From Betaproteobacteria bacterium (GTDB taxonomy: Bacteria; Pseudomonadota; Gammaproteobacteria; Burkholderiales; Rhodocyclaceae), in contig JAEHDO010000422.1 in the NCBI GenBank assembly GCA_016880375.1, positions 1-16,035 of the forward strand: a DNA stretch of 16,035 nt, read 5' to 3'. The translations under genes were made by a program, and so were the position numbers. Positions within the stretch are counted from its first letter, which is position 1; each line of letters opens with the position of its first letter. The notes below the pieces were generated by a model. The model had not been told where the DNA came from and did no database searches. It saw nothing but the letters and a program-made list of their open reading frames with translations. Of the stretch, positions 14,051 to 16,035 are shown piece after piece.

Positions 14051-14630
14051 CAGGGTTGCACTTCTCCAGGTCGGCGAGGCGCCGTTCGAGGTCGTCCGCA
14101 GCGCGCCGGCTCGCATCGACCTCCTCGGCAAAGGCGGCCAGCGCCGCCTGGTCGATGCCGGCCGGCTGTTCGTAGCGCAGGTATTCCTCGACATTCTCCA
14201 CCAGCCGCCGCGCGGCCTCGGCCCGGGCGGCGGCAAATTCGCCGGCGGCCTTGACGAGGCGGTGCGCGGCGATGTCGCCGACGACGCGGCTCAGGTCTTC
14301 CTCGGCGTCCCAGTCGAGGTTGCGCAGGACGAAGCCGAGCGCCTCGGCGAAATCGGCGCCGCCGGTGATGTGGGCTTCGCGCATCATTGCCTCGCGTCCT
14401 TGCCCCTGCAGCAGGGCCAGCGGCGCAGTGGCGGGCAGGACGATCTCGACGGCGGGCTCGCCCGTGCCGAGCGATTCCAGGCTGCCGTCCGGGGCGATGC
14501 GGAAGTCGAGCGGCAGCGGCCCGAGCACGAGGCGGGCGCGCTTGCCGGAGAAGGGGGCGAGCCTTGCGCGCGCCCAGGGTGCGGCGGCGAGAAGGTGGTT
14601 GAACGCTTGCAGGAGGGCCAGGTCGAGCAT
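14046..14630 (-). CDS. ubiJ: Ubiquinone biosynthesis accessory factor UbiJ (SCP2 domain)
   Basis: A 194-residue protein with an SCP2-type lipid-binding domain in its first two thirds (start MLDLALLQAFNHLLAAAPWARARLAPFSGK; middle LDFRIAPDGSL and the ITGGADFAEALGFVL segment). A charged helix or coiled coil forms the end (DASRRAADDLERRLADLEK). In E. coli UbiJ scaffolds the soluble Ubi complex that carries out the late ring modifications of ubiquinone. The C-terminal coiled coil and the location one gene away from ubiE support the call. The start is the ATG at 14630; the longer frame to 14804 runs through the Tim44-like gene. The Shine-Dalgarno is weak. ubiB, which follows ubiJ in many proteobacteria, is not next. 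Confidence 0.85.
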   Translation of the reverse strand: MLDLALLQAFNHLLAAAPWARARLAPFSGKRARLVLGPLPLDFRIAPDGSLESLGTGEPAVEIVLPATAPLALLQGQGREAMMREAHITGGADFAEALGFVLRNLDWDAEEDLSRVVGDIAAHRLVKAAGEFAAARAEAARRLVENVEEYLRYEQPAGIDQAALAAFAEEVDASRRAADDLERRLADLEKCNPV

Positions 14631-14639
14631 GACGGCTGA

Positions 14640-14666
14640 AATGAAACGGGGGCCCGCAGGCCCCCG
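14640..14666 (-). terminator. Hairpin between the Tim44-like gene and ubiJ
   Basis: CGGGGGCC and GGCCCCCG (14647-14654 / 14659-14666) form a perfect 8-bp stem with a 4-base loop. On the minus strand it is followed by TTTCATT, a short imperfect T-tract. A partial terminator or processing site inside the ubi cluster is likely, which would lower ubiJ expression relative to ubiE. Confidence 0.5.
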
Positions 14667-14682
14667 ATCCGGTTTGCAGCGT

Positions 14683-15540
14683 TTAGTTGACCTGCTGGAT
14701 GCCGGCGACCGCCCAGCCGCGGCTGCCGTCGACCGGCTTGGTGAGGTGCCAGACTTCGTCGAAGGCCGCCGGTGCGGCGCCCTCGGTTTCGCGGATGGCA
14801 CCATGGAAGCGCACGCTGGTGACGTACTGCTTGCCTTCCTCGGCGACGTCGAGCAACTCGGCGTTCAGCGTGACGACGTCGGTCTGCTGCGCGGCGTCGC
14901 CGCGCTCCTGCATTTCCAGCCTGATCTCGGCGAACATTTCCGGCGTGGTGAAATTGCGCACGTCCTCGATGTTCTTCGAGTCGTTGGCGGCCTGCAGGCG
15001 GACGAAGTTGAGCTTGGCCTGGCGCAGGAAGCCGTCGACGTCGAAGCCGGCGGGGATGCTGGCGGCGGCAGCAGGTGCCGCCGAACTGCCGGCGGCGGTT
15101 TGGGCCTCGAAGTGCATTGGCGTTGGGGCATTGCCGCCGCCGGCGTACTGCAGCGGCTGACTTTGCGGCATGCGGCGGCGGAACAGCAGCCGGATGACGA
15201 AGAACACCGCCATGCCGATGAGCAGCATCATGATGATCGAGGCGAAGCCTTCGCCCAGGCCGAAGTGCGAGAGCAGGGCGGCGAGGCCGATGCCGGCGGC
15301 GAGGCCGGCGATGGGGCCGAGCCAGCGGCTCATGCCGGAAGGCTGCGGCGCGGCGGCGGGCTGGGCCTGGGCCGGCTTGGCCGGCACGGCGTTCTGCGCC
15401 GGCGCGGTGGGCGATTTCGGCGTGATGCTTCGCTGCATGCCGGTGCTGCGGCCGCCACCGACACGGGCGGCCTCGGCATCGTTGACGACGAGGACAAGGC
15501 TGAATACGGCGGCGAAAAGGGCAATCAGTGCTTTATTCAT
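14683..15540 (-). CDS. Tim44-like domain membrane protein
   Basis: A 285-residue protein. A hydrophobic leader (1-24, ending AEA) is followed by a Gly/Ser/Pro/Ala-rich linker (~25-70). One or two membrane segments follow (~73-92 and ~98-120, ending in RRR), then a second Ala-rich linker (~145-163) and a Tim44-like domain (~165-285; FDVDGFLRQAKLNFVRLQAA, FTTPEMFAEIRLEM, FDEVWHLTK). The family shares the NTF2-like fold of mitochondrial Tim44, but the bacterial role is not established. The ATG at 15540 has a GAGAGGA ribosome site 8 bases upstream and lies 12 bases after ubiE. This position between ubiE and ubiJ recurs, from memory, in betaproteobacteria and hints at a link to quinone or membrane biogenesis. 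Confidence 0.88.
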   Translation of the reverse strand: MNKALIALFAAVFSLVLVVNDAEAARVGGGRSTGMQRSITPKSPTAPAQNAVPAKPAQAQPAAAPQPSGMSRWLGPIAGLAAGIGLAALLSHFGLGEGFASIIMMLLIGMAVFFVIRLLFRRRMPQSQPLQYAGGGNAPTPMHFEAQTAAGSSAAPAAAASIPAGFDVDGFLRQAKLNFVRLQAANDSKNIEDVRNFTTPEMFAEIRLEMQERGDAAQQTDVVTLNAELLDVAEEGKQYVTSVRFHGAIRETEGAAPAAFDEVWHLTKPVDGSRGWAVAGIQQVN

Positions 15541-15552
15541 GTTTTGTTCCTC

Positions 15553-16035
15553 TCAGAATTTGTAACCGCGGTGCAGGGCGACCACGCCGGCCGCCATGTT
15601 GAAGTATTCGACCTTGCCGAGGCCGGCTTGTTCCATCATGCCCTTCAGCGTTTCCTGGTCGGGATGCATGCGGATCGACTCGGCCAGGTACTGGTAGCTG
15701 CCGGGGTCGTTGACCACCTTGCTGCCGAGCCAGGGCAGGACCTTGAAGGAATAGAAGTCGTAGGCCGGCGCCAGCGGCTGCCAGACCTTGGAGAATTCCA
15801 GGATCAGCAGGCGGCCGCCGGGACGCAGCACACGCGCCATCTCGGTCAGGGCCTGCTCCTTGTGCGTCATGTTGCGCAGGCCGAAGGCGCAGCTGACGCA
15901 ATCGAAATAGTCGGACGGGAAGGGCAGCTTCTCGCCGTCGCACTGGGCCGCCGGCATCATGTAGCCGTGGTCGATGAGGCGGTCGCGGCCGCGCACGAGC
16001 ATGGCGTTGTTGATGTCGGTGAGCCACACCTGGCC
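15553..16035 (-). CDS. ubiE: Ubiquinone/menaquinone C-methyltransferase UbiE (5' truncated)
   Basis: The last 161 codons; the start lies beyond the window. UbiE uses S-adenosylmethionine to add the C-methyl group to the benzoquinol ring in ubiquinone synthesis (and to demethylmenaquinol). Visible family motifs are [23 protein letters not shown], the signature [15 protein letters not shown] and the ending VALHRGYKF. The SAM-binding GxGxG motif would be in the missing part. The frame is uninterrupted to the window edge. The gene heads the minus-strand cluster with the Tim44-like gene and ubiJ. Confidence 0.96.
   Translation of the reverse strand, partial: GQVWLTDINNAMLVRGRDRLIDHGYMMPAAQCDGEKLPFPSDYFDCVSCAFGLRNMTHKEQALTEMARVLRPGGRLLILEFSKVWQPLAPAYDFYSFKVLPWLGSKVVNDPGSYQYLAESIRMHPDQETLKGMMEQAGLGKVEYFNMAAGVVALHRGYKF

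Overview
The window is high-GC, densely packed chromosomal DNA from a Gram-negative, ubiquinone-using proteobacterium. A betaproteobacterium of the Rhodocyclales type is the best guess. That guess rests on the ubiE / Tim44-like / ubiJ order, the DUF3365 haem protein, a long cyclase with a CHASE2 domain and the very high GC; no rRNA or other decisive marker is present. There is no tRNA, rRNA, CRISPR array, insertion sequence or phage gene, and no gene-free stretch longer than about 190 bases.

Left part (1-5233). The 3' end of a sensor histidine kinase meets, tail to tail, a five-gene branched-chain-type (HAAT) ABC importer read on the minus strand: substrate-binding protein, livG, livF, livH, livM. 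The last four are joined by 1-4 base stop/start junctions. The importer is divergent from a BenM/CatM/CbnR-like LysR regulator. The 170-base gap between them holds a perfect ATAC-N7-GTAT box centred about 65 bases upstream of a plausible liv transcription start, with a half-site two helical turns nearer the liv promoter. This suggests an importer for an aromatic or organic acid rather than for leucine, but the ligand is not determined by sequence.

Middle part (5234-10198). lysR, glpD (respiratory glycerol-3-phosphate dehydrogenase), a CHASE2 class III adenylate cyclase and a periplasmic FecR-like protein follow head to tail. They are separated by 5 bases and then by two ATGA overlaps, so they look like one translationally coupled unit. 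The cyclase has a Lys/Thr substrate pair. The CHASE2 and FecR proteins probably form an envelope-sensing pair that feeds into cAMP.

Accessory part (10199-13359). A good sigma70-type promoter drives a passenger-less autotransporter-type beta-barrel. After it come a lipoprotein with an alpha/beta-hydrolase Ser-Asp-His triad and a secreted caspase-like protease. The junction between barrel and lipoprotein is the most unusual place in the window. Three consecutive perfect or near-perfect 9-bp hairpins, one of them a textbook intrinsic terminator, lie across the start codon and signal-peptide codons of the lipoprotein gene.

Right part (13360-16035, minus strand). ubiE (3' end), a Tim44-like membrane protein and ubiJ form a quinone-biosynthesis cluster. 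The gene after ubiJ is not ubiB but a periplasmic c-type haem DUF3365 protein. It is preceded by a CRP-like box (one mismatch from TGTGA-N6-TCACA) placed at -41.5 from a possible -10 element, so it may be a target of the cAMP made by the cyclase in this window.
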